A stretch of 45,647 nucleotides of DNA from Schoenoplectus triqueter (lineage: Eukaryota > Streptophyta > Magnoliopsida > Poales > Cyperaceae), in contig CAXKVV010000269.1 of assembly GCA_964058805.1 (NCBI GenBank), positions 1 to 45,647 on the forward strand, read 5' to 3'. The first letter of the stretch is position 1. Each line of letters starts with the position of its first letter. The notes under the pieces were generated by a model. It saw only the letters and a list, made by a program, of their open reading frames with translations. It was not told the DNA's origin and did not search any database. Shown here in pieces: positions 10,657 to 22,060 of this stretch. Made by a program: the position numbers and the translations under genes.

Positions 10657-12151
10657 GTGCCCACCGCCGACGAGGGGGATTGGATCATCGTCACCAAACG
10701 CAAACGACATGTAGGCCTCACTACACCACCCATGGTTGCCCAACTGTTCCACCCATATCCCCCCCACACTTATGCCCAAGTTCTTACAAGCTCATTCCCT
10801 CCAAAGCCGGTGACAGCTTTCCCCGTGTCACAATCCATGTCAAAGCCAACCACACAACTAGACCATATCAGTACGACAAAAATCTCGCCCACATCACAAT
10901 CCATGCTGAAGCAAACCACTACCACATTTACCTCTCCTTACAGTCCTACCACACTTCATTTTCCACCATCACCTTACTATCATGAATGGTGAGGACGATG
11001 CTTTTGTGGTGCGAGATTCAGCCATGTCATTGTTGATTGTCGCTTTCCCCGCAAATGCTTAAGTTGTTGGCAAGATGGTCACAGTTCTAATGAGTGTTGC
11101 AAACTCACAACTTCCAAAGGCAAAGAGGCAATGCTTAGTGCTATTGCTCTGCCATTCACGCCGCGCAAGGAGGTGCCTCATCTATCCAAGCGCATTGAAC
11201 TTGGGTTTAATGAGTTACTCAAGCATCCAGTATCATCCATTGATATGATTATGTCGGATCATAGACCCGATAACCTCAAACACTGTGTAAGTCGTAGGGT
11301 ACAACATATAGAGGAAATTAAAAAACTCAAGAGGGGTATTTTCATGGTCCCCGACAAGACGGCTATAAAATTATCATTGGATGACGCGGCTAATTGCATA
11401 GCAGCCGGCGGTATGGTATCACCCAACCAACTGACGGTAGGCCACATGACCAGAGATCGCCTGTTGATCATCTTACCTGAAGGCACTGATAGAGACAAAT
11501 CTATTCGGGCAATACCCTAATGGATATGGGATCAGGGCTACATCATTGAAGCATGGACACAACTAGCTGACACTACGATATTTGTTCCTTGCTTTAAGCT
11601 CTGGGTGGATTTTATTGGAGTGTCAATGGAATGTATTCACGAAGATGAGATCGCTGGCGCTACTGGCCACTTCGGTACGTACCTTGGAACCTTGGAACCG
11701 GAGGGGCTGGGAGAGTTGAGTGTGTGGAGTGCGATCCTAGCTACCACAGACTTAACCCTAGTACCAAAAACCGTGAGTTTCATGGTTGGAGGACTTGAGA
11801 CAATTGCCGAGATCAGAGTTCGCAAATGGGTTTGTGTGTCGGTCTATACAGCTCTAGACCTACCATAACCCCCCCCCCCCGATCTATAAGCTACCACAAA
11901 TACAACAACATACATCTCAGACATCCTCCCCGACTAGTGATAACTCGACGGTGGCTTTTAAGCGACCTAGATGGTTTGAGGAAGAGAAAGTTATCCCCAT
12001 GAGTCTTAAAGCTCTCTGGGAAATATTTAGAGGGGTGGATACAACCAAGCTATCGATAGACCTCATCGCGTGTCTGGCAAGAGACAAAGCAGCCATCAGA
12101 GAAAACAAGAAAGCTTAGGAGACATGGCAGAGAGGACATGAGCTTGACCAA
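10657..12151 (+). pseudogene. zinc-knuckle retroelement-type protein (LINE ORF1-like), broken
   Basis: A coding-like stretch runs from the ATG at 10657. The N-terminal part (to 10985) is Pro/Thr/Ser-rich and starts with a GDWIIVTKRKR-type basic segment. After an in-frame TGA (10990-10992) the same region gives tandem CCHC-like knuckles: a Cys-rich block with Cys, His and Cys spacing, then C-x2-C-x4-H-x4-C at about 11058-11100. A globular region follows, interrupted by a TAA at 11518-11520, and continues to 11868. A run of about 12 C at 11869-11880 breaks the frame, and a coding-like frame resumes to about 12115 with a Lys/Glu-rich end. Proteins with this layout occur with plant LINEs and related retroelements. 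No reverse transcriptase follows, so this is either an isolated ORF1 or a separate retrocopy. Confidence 0.45.
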
Positions 12152-12420
12152 TCATCGGTGGAGGAGGAGGAGGATGAGGATGCGCACATGGACTCTCCAC
12201 GACAGGCAACACCAATGGCAATAAAGACTTCACCACATAGGCAACAAAACATTGCCCCAGATGATTGCATGAGGTCAGCAAGCCCGGAGATAGGACAATG
12301 CACAACACTAAACCTCAGATCATAAGCTTCAGGAGGAGAGGCTCGAGGTCTGAGTCTTTCCCTCAATCAAGTCACGTTGTCCCAAGAAGAAGTACAAGGA
12401 AACGGTAGGTCTACATTGTG

Positions 12421-15078
12421 TCAAGTCAAGTATAAATCGGTTGGTGGTAGGTAAGTACTAACTACAAGAACATAAATAATTGACTAAGATAAAGATGCTC
12501 AAAGAATGAACTATAACTTAGTCAAAAATTTAGCAAGATGATCAAGAATGCGAGGATATAGTAGAATCGATCAAATACTAATTACTATGAAAAAATAATT
12601 AGTGTAAAACAATCAACTGACAGCCTTGAGAGAATACTTACGTTTTCGGGACTCACTTGACAAATGAAGTGCCGATATATTATCAAAAAATATTTTATAT
12701 CGAAGTTTTAGTTTATTTACAAGATAAGTATAAAAAGATTATAATACTACAAAGAACAATAACAATTTGAGCACTCACAACTCAAAAAATAATGAGCAAC
12801 AAGCTCCAAAGAAAAATGAGCTCAAATAGCTCAAGATAATATGAGCACAAAAGCTCAAAATATTACAACAAGATATTTTCTAAGAATTTGGTTAGATTCA
12901 ATACCTTGAAAGCTTATTGATTGTGTTTGTAAGGAAAAATATTTTAGTGCTCTTGTAGGCTCTTTGAGATTGCTAAAAGATTAAAATTGAGAGAGTTTGA
13001 TTAAGAAAATTAATTTTGAAATAATCCTCTTATATAGAGCACTAGTCAGTTAGGTAGTTGGCACAACAAGTCGTTAGTAACGGTTCTAAACTGTTATAAC
13101 GCTTGAATTTTATTTTTAATTAGGATTTGTCAAAAATGTCCTTGTCAAGCCTACCTAACTACAAATACATTATAATGGTTCAGTGAACCATTGTAACAAT
13201 TCAAGTTGTTTAATGATTCTCAGTTGTTACATAACGATAGCTTTTAGTAATTTTGTGACCTTCATGCCTTTGAATTTTTTTAGTAGAAGTATTAAACCGT
13301 TATAACGGATTATGAACCATTATAATATTTTACTGCAGCAAAAAACTTTTTCCTTGCACATTAATATAGTAACTTGAGTTATTGAATCAAACCTTATACA
13401 ATTTGATCCTAAGTCTTCATAAGGCCTCTTCCGGCATTCTATAACAGCATCAATCTTGTTTAGCACATCAACTCTTGAAGCTTTCAAAGAATCCTACAAA
13501 AATATCAAGCAAACTTAAAAAATTCAAGTATATTTTGCAAAATAATAAATCAAAAGAAATTATTTATTAAAAAAATAGCTTATATTATTTTTAATATAAT
13601 TATCTCATGTAATATTTTTTCTATGTTAGTTGTCCCGAGTTATGTGAGTTAATTACTATGAATTATAAATTATAATTATTATATTAGTAAAATTGAGATG
13701 TAATTGTATGAAAGGAATGAGTTCGGATGATTTTTTATGAATGATGATAAACTAATTAATACATTACTATTATCTGTCAGCATCCGTTATCGTTTCATTA
13801 TCTATTTATTTTAATAGATAAGGATGGGTATAAGTAAATTTAATTTTAATGAATAAGAATAAAATATGAGTAAAAGTAATTTCAAATAAGTATAACAATG
13901 AAAATATCTCCAACTTACTCCTATTATCTATTGATGCGCCCTTCGAGTAATTCAAAATCCGAGTTGGCTTACCAAATGTACATATATTAATCTCACTTTA
14001 ACTTGTAATTTTTAAATTCTGAGCTTAACAGTAGCCAAAGTGTCGGCTACATGCTAACGTACATTTTCCTTTTCCTTTGTTAACAAGTAAATTGCTTGAT
14101 ACTTCAAAATAAAAAAAATGCAGATAAATTGAAGGCGCTGATGTACTAATTGATTATAGTATGGTTGCTGCCACTAACTATTCTTAGTAGATCTTTTTAT
14201 TAAGTTGCTAGATACTTTAACCAACCAACCCTATCTACCACACGGAACCGCCAACAGATTGCGGAGAACTCCGGTATGCTCTGGAGAACTTGTGAGCAAG
14301 CTCCGATAGAAGCATGCAAAATGAGTAATAAGACCAATAACAGAAGAATACAAGAGGATACAATTAATAAATGTCATACTAATGATTTCAATTTTTGAGG
14401 TGATGATATTTCGTTGGTGGTGTCTTTTATAAGGTTAAGTCGTACAATAAAATTTTGTTGGTGTCGTCTTTTATAAAAACTAGTCAGATATCACACTTCA
14501 CTGCTATCTATATATAGAGTAAATTTATCATGAACTTAAATTTATATGCAAATCTTCAGAGAACTTAACTTAAAACTATATTAAATTATTTTTAAATTTT
14601 GATTTATATGATTTAATAATTTTTGTATTAAAATTTTATGAGATACAACATTTTTTTATTATGAAATCTTTAAATTATTTCATATCATTTAAGTGCCGTT
14701 TAAATATTTCATCAAAGACTATAAAATTAGAATCATTATAAATTATTTAAAAATTTAATGGATTTTATGAACTGTCAAATGATATTTAAATTATATAAAA
14801 TTTAAAATAATATCAATATAAATCCAAATTTTAAGATGTTTAGAAGTACTTTTTGATATTCCACATAATTACTTTTAAATATTATATAGTCAATATAAAC
14901 AAAATTGTTCTTTTTTTTTCTGTTGGCAGAATGTTTCATTTTTACGTTTAACATTTAAAACTAGAGGCAATAAAATTATAAAACAACAAATCATATTATG
15001 CTATATTATAAAGCTTCATGTACGCACAACAAACATGTGACAAATAGAATATTAATTTTCTCATAACATTAATACAGA
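12421..15078. other. AT-rich intergenic DNA with LTR-like remnant on the minus strand (about 12400-13100)
   Basis: No coding region is found. On the minus strand TATATAAG at about 13031-13038 resembles a core promoter. It is followed by about 600 bp containing several GAGCTC/GAGCACAAAAGCTC-type short repeats (12775-12860), resembling the R-U5 part of a copia LTR. No primer-binding site or partner LTR could be tied to it. The rest (13100-15078) is plain AT-rich sequence, including two similar GTTGGTG-GTCTTTTATAA stretches near 14415 and 14458. Confidence 0.3.
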
Positions 15079-15094
15079 TGCCCCCCCCCCCCCT
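15079..15094. repeat. poly-C tract
   Basis: An uninterrupted run of about 14 C in otherwise AT-rich DNA, followed by CTCTCCCC. A similar run of about 12 C lies at 11869-11880 inside the zinc-knuckle pseudogene. Confidence 0.9.
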
Positions 15095-15296
15095 CTCCCC
15101 GCAATTAAATAATGGTATTCTCCGTTACCGGTGGCAATTAACATTTTTGTCTCTCTCCTATAGGACGAGTATGAATGAGAATAGGAGATTACACAACTAT
15201 ATAGACGGTTTTCTGATTAAACAGTGAACTCGTTAAGAGAGATTTGGATCTGATATGGACCCGCTAAGAAATAACTGCTCTCAGTTATGGGCGTTC

Positions 15297-15307
15297 ATTA
15301 TATATAG
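15297..15307 (+). promoter_or_regulatory. TATA-like box in the copia A 5' LTR
   Basis: ATTATATATAG lies about 290 bp before the LTR end at 15596, the position expected for the U3 promoter of a copia LTR. Assigned by position and motif only. Confidence 0.4.
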
Positions 15308-15596
15308 TGAGACTGTTGGTTTTCGAAAAATATTTCCTCATTCTCCACTTTTCTGGTAACCTTTCATTTTCCAACAAAATCCATCTCTCTCTAAGACAGA
15401 GTTTTAGAAGAGAAGAAACTGTATGCGCCGGTCCTCTTAGTCACTCCATCGGATTTGAGAAAAATCGCTAGAAGGCTAAAAGAGTCTGATGATCAACGGG
15501 ATTGTGTCTCTCTGAAAGACCGACAATATGGATCAAGGTAATCTAATTTATGATTAGGGATTCACTAGAGGATCAAGGCATAAAGAAATGCTAACA

Positions 15597-15611
15597 ATTG
15601 ATATCAGAGCC
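15597..15611 (+). other. copia A primer-binding site
   Basis: TTGATATCAGAGCC directly follows the LTR terminus CTAACA. It is a near match to the TGGTATCAGAGC motif, complementary to the 3' end of initiator methionine tRNA, that most plant copia elements use. About 780 bp of leader separate it from gag. Confidence 0.8.
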
Positions 15612-16383
15612 TACTCTAGTAGAACTGTTAAGATCTGATGACTGATTCGAAAATTTCTCAAAAATTCGTACTTTTTTAATTCGATCTGTTCTTTTAATCA
15701 AATAGTTTATGAATAGTTCAGAAATCTGTTGATCTATTTGTTAGAAAGACGATTCTTACAAAGAATATCATCATGCCTTGGGTCATACTATCTTACTTAT
15801 GAATTGACTTATGTTGGTTGTTTGTTTATATGGTATTGATTGCATGAACCTATAAATTGATATTTAGGTTAAGCCAACATATTTGAGATATTTATTCAGA
15901 TAATGTTAAATCATTATGAAGGCTTCAGATAAAAATATATTTTTGAAATAATTAACAAAAATATTATCTTACCAAAGTAAGCTCTCATATTGGCGTTAAT
16001 TATTTTTTAAAACTTATATACAGAGGATATACATATAATATTTGATTCTTGGACTGTCCCAAAGGAAAGACAACAATAATTTATTATATGTAAACATATT
16101 GTAGTATTATATAGATAATGGTCAATAAGTTTTATGTGTAATTAGTTGATTGGCCCAAAGGAAGATTGATTAATTGACATCAAATTGACCGTTATATATC
16201 ATTATTACGCCTAATTATCTTAGAATAATAATTGATTTTAAAGAACACTTATTATTCGAGGATACTTAGTTAATGGAATATATCTTATTTTTATTTAATA
16301 TTATAATTCATACATTTGATTCATTATATTGCATATATTTTTCTACAAAAATTATTGATCTTACTGCCGGCATCAATAGCATT

Positions 16384-17215
16384 CCGATGCTGATGGATTC
16401 TAATTACAAGGAATGAAAAGATACCTTAAAAATTATTCTTGGGTGTCTTGACTTGGACATAGCGTTACAGCGGGCTAAACCACCTTTACTTGCTACAGAT
16501 AGTCCTGAAAATATGCAAAATGTGCATGCATGGTGGATGAGGTTAAATCGTTTGTGTCTTAAGGTCATGCAAATGACTATTCCTGAAAGTTTTAGGGGAC
16601 CTATTTCTGATTCCACTCTAGCCTTGGACTATCTTAAGGAATTTGAGCAAAGTTTTGTTAGGAATGAGAAGGCTGAAATAGACATTCTGTTAAATAAACT
16701 CTGCACAATGAAGTACAATGGCAGAAGTAATGTCGGGGAGCACATTCTTGAAATGATGAATACCGCTTTAAAATTAAAGGCATATAAATTGAACATATCA
16801 GAAGATATGTTAGTCTATTTGTCTCTCAACTATCTTCTCACTTCTTTTGGGTAGTTCAAGGTGAGCTACAACTGTCAAAAGGAATCATGGACAGTCAATG
16901 AGCTCATCTCGCATTGTGTTAAGGAGAAAGAGTGTTTGAAGACAGACAAGAGCGAGACCGCAAATATTGCTTTCACATCTAAGGGAAAAGAAAAATAGAA
17001 ACGTAAAGTCAATTCAGATGCTGCAAATACAAGTTCGCAGAAGAAACCCACTAAGGACAAGAAACTGGTTATCAAGACAGAGCCGGATAAGGAAAAGAAA
17101 GGGTGTTTATTTTATGGATCTGAAGGGCACATAAAGAAAAATTATACCAATTATCACACATGGCGTGCAAAGAAAGGTAATTTTTCTCTTATTTGTGAAG
17201 AAGTTAATTCAGTTT
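16384..17215 (+). pseudogene. copia A gag remnant with degenerate zinc knuckle
   Basis: In one frame the sequence gives a copia-type Gag (UBN2-like): a conserved WMRLNRLCLKVMQMTIPES stretch (about 16534-16590), an ALDYLKEFEQSF helix and a long helical region. A Lys-rich segment and a zinc knuckle near 17104 follow. The knuckle has lost its second and fourth Cys (both Tyr), leaving C-x2-Y-x4-H-x4-Y. Stops occur near 16414, at 16852-16854 and near 16996. Gag would form the virus-like particle and bind RNA. This copy cannot make it. Confidence 0.8.
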
Positions 17216-17226
17216 CAGTTTCAATA

Positions 17227-18406
17227 GATATATGGTAGATAGATTCGGGTGCAATCACTCACATATCTATGTCTATACAGGGTTGCCGAAATTATTATAA
17301 GCCAAGAGATGGTGAAATATACATCTATATAAGTGATGACAATAAGGTAGAAGTTGAAGTCATAGGGCATTTTAGATTACTTTTGAAAACTGATTTATAT
17401 TTGGATTTGTTTGATATTTTTGTTGTGCGGTCTTTTAGATGGAACTTAATTTTTATTTTCGCGTTGGACAAAATAGGTTTTTCTTGTTCATTTGGATATG
17501 GAAAATTTGATTTATATCGACACTCCAATATGGTTGCTTCTGGTTTTCTATCCGTTATGGATAATCTTTATGCTTTAGATACTATTGTTTCTTAATAATG
17601 AGATCTTGAATAATGAAACTCGAAATGTTAAATAAAAATTAATACATCAGGATTCAGCTGCACTTTGGCACAAGTGTTTAGGTCATATTTCTCAACAGAG
17701 AATTATATGTCTTGTTTAAAGTAAAATCCTACAACCCTTAAACATGTCAGACCTTGGTCCGTGCATTAAATGTGCTAAGGCCAAACAAACAAGCATACGC
17801 AAATATACAACCAATCGTATGATGAATATTTTTAAATTGATACATATGGACATATGTGGATCATTCCCTATGGAAACTAGGAATGATCATTTATATTTTA
17901 TCAGTTTCATTAACTATTACTCAAGATATTACTATATATATTTAATTAAAGAAAAGGCTCAAGTTTTGGACACATTTAAATCCTTCAAGTCTGAAGTCGA
18001 GTTAAAACTCAACAAAAGGATTAAAGACGTCAGATCAGATCGTGGTGGTGAATATTACGGTCGCTCTGACAGCTCGGGAGAGCAACGATCAGGGCCTTTT
18101 GCTAAATTCTTAGAGAATAATAGGATTGTGTCACAATATACAATGTCGGGTTCACCGGCAATGAATGGTGTGGTTGAAAGGCTCAATCAAACATTAATGG
18201 AGATGGTGCGAAGCAGGATTTCTCATACCTCACTTCCATTGAACCTCTGAGAAGAAGCACTTAAGACAGTAACATACATTTTGAATCTGGTACCGACTAA
18301 GACAGCAAATAAAACTCCATATGAGTTGTGGACTGGACGAAAATCTAGTCTCCAATATTTTAGAATTTGGGGTTATCCAGCTGAAACTTGGCCTTATAGG
18401 CCATAA
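17227..18406 (+). pseudogene. copia A protease and integrase remnant
   Basis: The aspartic protease active site DSGAITHIS appears at 17239-17265, just after an in-frame TAG (17236-17238). A frame change lies between 17595 and 17744. The integrase follows: LWHKCLGH (about 17664) with the C-x2-C half of the HHCC finger, HMDICG (catalytic Asp), RSDRGGEYYG (second Asp, near 18030), and MNGVVERLNQTL (catalytic Glu, near 18180). A TGA at 18248-18250 and a TAA at 18404-18406 interrupt the same frame. The DDE residues survive but the frame does not. Confidence 0.85.
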
Positions 18407-20230
18407 GAGAAAAAGTTGGATGAAAGGACTGTTAGCTGTTATTTTATCGGATATGTAGAAAGATCCCGTGAATATAAATTTTATGATCTCACTAATAGAA
18501 TAATTTTTGAGACAAATACAATTAAGTTCTTTGAGGATATTATGGTTCAGAGGGGAAATACAAATCAAATTGTCTTTGAAGAATCACAGGATTCTCCCAT
18601 ATAAGAGACACCCACATCGGTACCAATTGTAATAAGGATATCTGGAGACTCATTGGTTCTTGAACCCACATCTGTGGTGAATGAACCTATAGTCATCAAT
18701 GAACCTCCAGAAATAGAATAGAATCCGGAATAAAATAATGTTGATGTTAAAGAGGAACCTATACCACCACAAGAATCTCAAGAAGCAGTGCATTTAAGAC
18801 AGTCTACCAGAGAGAGAAGAAGCGTAATATCTAATAATTATATTGTGTTCCTTCAAGAAAAAAAATTCAACATTAGCATTATGGAGGATAATCCTCTCAC
18901 TCGTCAGGCTTTAAATAGTGTGAATTCTCATAAATGGATCAAAGTCATGGATGAAAAAATAAAGTCAATATATGACAATAAAGTCTGGGATATTATCATT
19001 TTACCTGAAGATGTGAAGTCTATTGGATGCAAATGGATATTTAAGAACAAAATGGATTCATAAAGTAATGTGAAAAGATATAAAATACGACTAGTTACTA
19101 AGAGATTTACATAGAAAGAAGATATTGACTTTACGAAAACTTTCTCGCATGTGTCAATGAAAGATTCTTTTAGAATTATCATGACTTTAGTGACACACTT
19201 TGACCTTGAGTTACATAAGATTGACGTTAAGATTGTATTTCTCAATGAAGACATTGATGAATGCATTTATATATCACAACCACCGAATTATGAGTTTGAT
19301 GACTCGAAACTGATGGTTTACAAATTAAAGAAGTCTATCTATGGACTCAAACAAGCGTCTCGTCAGTGGTATTTTAAATTTCATCAAGTAATTATCTCAT
19401 TCGGATTTGAGCCTAACTTGGTGGATGAATATATATATCACAAGTTAAGTGGGAGTAAGTTTATATTTCTGGTTTTATATGTCGATGACATATTTTTTGT
19501 CAGTAACGATAAAAATATGATGTGTGAAACTAAGAAAAAAAATTTTAAACATTTTGACATGAATGATCTTGGCGAAGCATCATATGTGTTAAGTCTTAAA
19601 ATACACAAAGATCGAAATAAGGGTATTTTAGGACTTTCACAACTGGTATATATCGATAAAATTCTTAAACGATATGGTATGGAAAATTATAAACTAGGAA
19701 ATACCCATATTGCTAAAGGAGACAAGTTCAGTCTTGATTAGTGCCCAAAAATAGAACTCGAAAAATCAAAAATACATCAGATTTCATATGCTTCTTTAAT
19801 AGAAAGTCTTATATATGCTCAAGTGTGTATGCGTCCGGATATTACGTATATCATAGGAATGCTTGGTCGCAATTTCAGTAATCCTGGTATGAATCACTGA
19901 AAAGCAGTCAAAAGAGTATCAAGGTAATTACAAAGAACGAAGAATCACATGTTAACATAACTATGGAATATGGCTAAGGAACTTTATCACAGGGCTGCGT
20001 ATTATGAATACTATTAAGTTACCACTTAAGTTATATTGTGATAATAGTTCAGCAATGTTGTATTCTAACAACAACAGAAGCTCATCAAAATTCAAACACA
20101 TCGACATTAAGTTCATTGCTATGAAGGAGAGAGTTCAGAGTGGACTTATAAGTATTTAGCATATTGACACAGCTTCCATGCTAGCAGATCCACTGACTAA
20201 GGGATTGATACTCAAATAGTTTCATGAACA
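18407..20230 (+). pseudogene. copia A reverse transcriptase and RNase H remnant
   Basis: The frame includes KLDERTVSCYFIGY (end of integrase), then the RT start WDIIILPEDVKSIGCKWIFK (about 18967), the IYGLKQASRQWY motif (about 19330) and the YVDD catalytic box (about 19480). RNase H follows, degraded after 19741 but recognisable by RPDI (about 19830), a YCDNSSA-like segment (about 20035), FKHIDIKF and ADPLTKGL (about 20190). Stops at 19061-19063, 19112-19114 and 19739-19741 break it. A Met residue in the conserved VSMKDSFRI block and other substitutions also show relaxed constraint. Confidence 0.85.
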
Positions 20231-20497
20231 TGTCGCTTATATGGGTATATATGTTATAGAGGATTATTAGGTTGAGTTTGAGTTTATACTTATATTTTAT
20301 GTTTTTATGTTTTATATGATATATTTTTTCATATATTATGCAGTTGTTGTTATATGATATTCTGTGATTTCATATGTATCACGCAGTTATTCAGTTATTC
20401 AGTTTTATATACACTCTGAGTTTATGATTTAGCTCAAATTCAGATTAATTAAGATGACCAAATTGAAAATAGATATGTGGATCACATTGCTGTTTAC

Positions 20498-20515
20498 CCT
20501 TGAAAAATTTCAAGG
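20498..20515. repeat. 8-bp perfect inverted repeat at the LTR terminus
   Basis: CCTTGAAA, two bases, TTTCAAGG starts 8 bp inside the LTR. The same sequence is present at the 3' LTR start (42139-42156). Confidence 0.9.
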
Positions 20516-20682
20516 ATGAGTAGATGAATAAATGAAATAAACTGATGATTAATGATGAATCATAAGAAAGGGGGGAAGAGAGAGAGCAATGAAAGATGGC
20601 CCACTGATCAGAAGAGGTCGCTGCCTAACCCCGGAACAAATCCATTAGTCCCACAATGGAATGCTGAGCGCAACGTGAAGAG

Positions 20683-20690
20683 TATAAATA
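20683..20690 (+). promoter_or_regulatory. candidate LTR TATA box (TATAAATA)
   Basis: A canonical TATAAATA followed by CCCC lies 193 bp into the LTR and is repeated in the 3' copy at 42324-42331. If it drives genomic RNA, the U3 would be only about 220 bp and the rest of the 7-kb LTR would be transcribed as leader. Other TATA-like sites are at about 22360 (TATAAAAG), 23268 (TATATAAA) and 27195 (TTTATAAA). Which one is used cannot be decided from sequence. Confidence 0.5.
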
Positions 20691-21064
20691 CCCCGCTATT
20701 CTCTATCCACTCAGCATGAGTGACACCCAAGAAGATCGAGGGAGAGAGGAGACCTCTTGGGTGTCACCATGTGATTATATTTTCTCTGACAAGTGGGACC
20801 CACCTGGCAGTCCCTTGTAGATGAATCTAACAACATAGCCTATCTGATGAGTCACCATGTGACCATTTTCACTGACAGGTGGACCCCACACCTCAGTGAC
20901 CTATTGAAGGAGTCAAGATTAAACCCTAGAAATCTGCCTTTGGAGCTAACCCTAGAAAGGAGCTGAAGCAGTATAATCCCTATGCTACATGAAATGATGT
21001 CAATGCCAAGCTAGCATTTTGATGCAACTAGTTATAAGAAATTCCAAATGTGATTTTGCTTTCA

Positions 21065-21300
21065 AGGCTGACCTGGTGCCAAAGCTGCGAGCAACCACCT
21101 AACCATGCTTTGATTTGTGTCAATTACTGATAAGTAGTCAGTTCTTTGACCAAGTCACCCTCATGTTAAGGGATTGAAAGTCAATTTCACAAGACTGATC
21201 AGGTGCCAAAGCTGGGAGCAACCACCTGATCAAGTCTAGATTTGTATTAATTGCTGATAAGTAGTCAGCATTTGATCAAATCAAGCCCTAATGAATATCA
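21065..21300. repeat. two-copy repeat, period 127 bp, with a hairpin core
   Basis: Each copy contains GGTGCCAAAGCTG (21075 and 21202), then GAGCAACCACCT and CTGATAAGTAGTCAG. In copy 2 the shared core is the loop of a perfect 10-bp inverted repeat TGATCAGGTG / CACCTGATCA (21196-21205 and 21223-21232). In copy 1 only about 4 bp pair. Confidence 0.75.
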
Positions 21301-21699
21301 ATATAAGTCTAATTGGTATTTAGTTAGGGTGGTTTCTGCAAGAGAGAGATAATTGGCAGAGACACAGAGCTACAATTGAGATCAGGGATTAATTCATAAG
21401 GAATAATAGGGTTTTATGGATAAAAGAATTTTTAATCCAGAGAAGGAGGGGTAAAAATGGAATTAAAAATTACAGGGATGATTATCATGATTTTAGGGAT
21501 TTTTGGTGAAATTTTCATGATTTTTGGATAAGTGGAGCTATTAAAATAAATTCAGGGAAGATAAAAGCAGAATAAATGGACTGATCAAAGGCTGAGATTC
21601 AATCAAGGGTTCATCTGGGTGCAATCTGGGGACAGAGCCACATCTGGGTGTAAACTGGGGATCCTAAGCACACCTATACCGAATCAGAGAAGAGAGAGG

Positions 21700-22060
21700 G
21701 TGTGACACGTGTCAGCATTTCATTGGGCCACCTCATGCCACGTGTCAGCACCCCATTGGTCCACCTCAGCCATGTGGGTCCCACACCCCTACAGACCTGA
21801 CAAGTGGGCCCCACCTATGCCACATGGCAGTCAGCCATTGGTCCACATCAGCAGCCACTTCATCCAGCAGCTAGACAAATGGCAGCATGCTATAAGGCCA
21901 CCTCAACAGCCCATTGCCATGTGGCCTTCCCCCATTGGTCCACCTCACCACTGTGAATCCCACTATGCTATAAGGCGACTGACAAGTGGGCCCCACTGGA
22001 TGCCACATGGCATGCACTCACTGGTGCCATGTCATCATACAGTGTGTACAAGGAGGGACA
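21700..22060. repeat. degenerate GC-rich repeat field with CACGTG and CCAAT-type motifs
   Basis: Short blocks recur several times with variation: CACGTGTCAGCA, CATTGGTCCACCTCA (four variants), GACAAGTGGGCCCCAC, TGCCACATGGCA and GCTATAAGG. Related GACAAGTGGGACCCACC and GACAGGTGGACCCCAC blocks also occur in the LTR start near 20790 and 20875. CACGTG and ATTGG are common plant factor-binding cores, so an enhancer role is possible. That is inference. Confidence 0.6.

Larger units (their letters stand above)
15100..20490 (+). mobile_element. copia A: decayed Ty1/copia LTR retrotransposon, cut at its 3' end by the gypsy element
   Basis: Domain order is gag, protease, integrase, reverse transcriptase, RNase H, which is the Ty1/copia order. 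The 5' LTR ends at 15596 and is followed by the tRNA-iMet-type primer-binding site. The 5' LTR start is not determinable here, because the 3' LTR, which would define it, is not visible: the gypsy element begins at 20491, after about 260 bp of post-pol sequence. Every pol segment carries stops. From 17744 to 19741 the segments nevertheless share one reading frame, so most damage is point mutation. It is the oldest of the three nested elements. Confidence 0.9.

Noticed and set aside
10365..10769. 134-codon minus-strand frame
   Set aside because: Ser/Leu low-complexity translation of a GA-rich purine tract and AT-rich DNA; no domain.
20491..20935. A complete 445-bp LTR pair (20491-20935 and 42132-42576)
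   Set aside because: The shared block does not end in CA and no primer-binding site follows 20935. The right copy stops exactly at the copia B terminus, so 445 bp is a truncation, not the LTR length.
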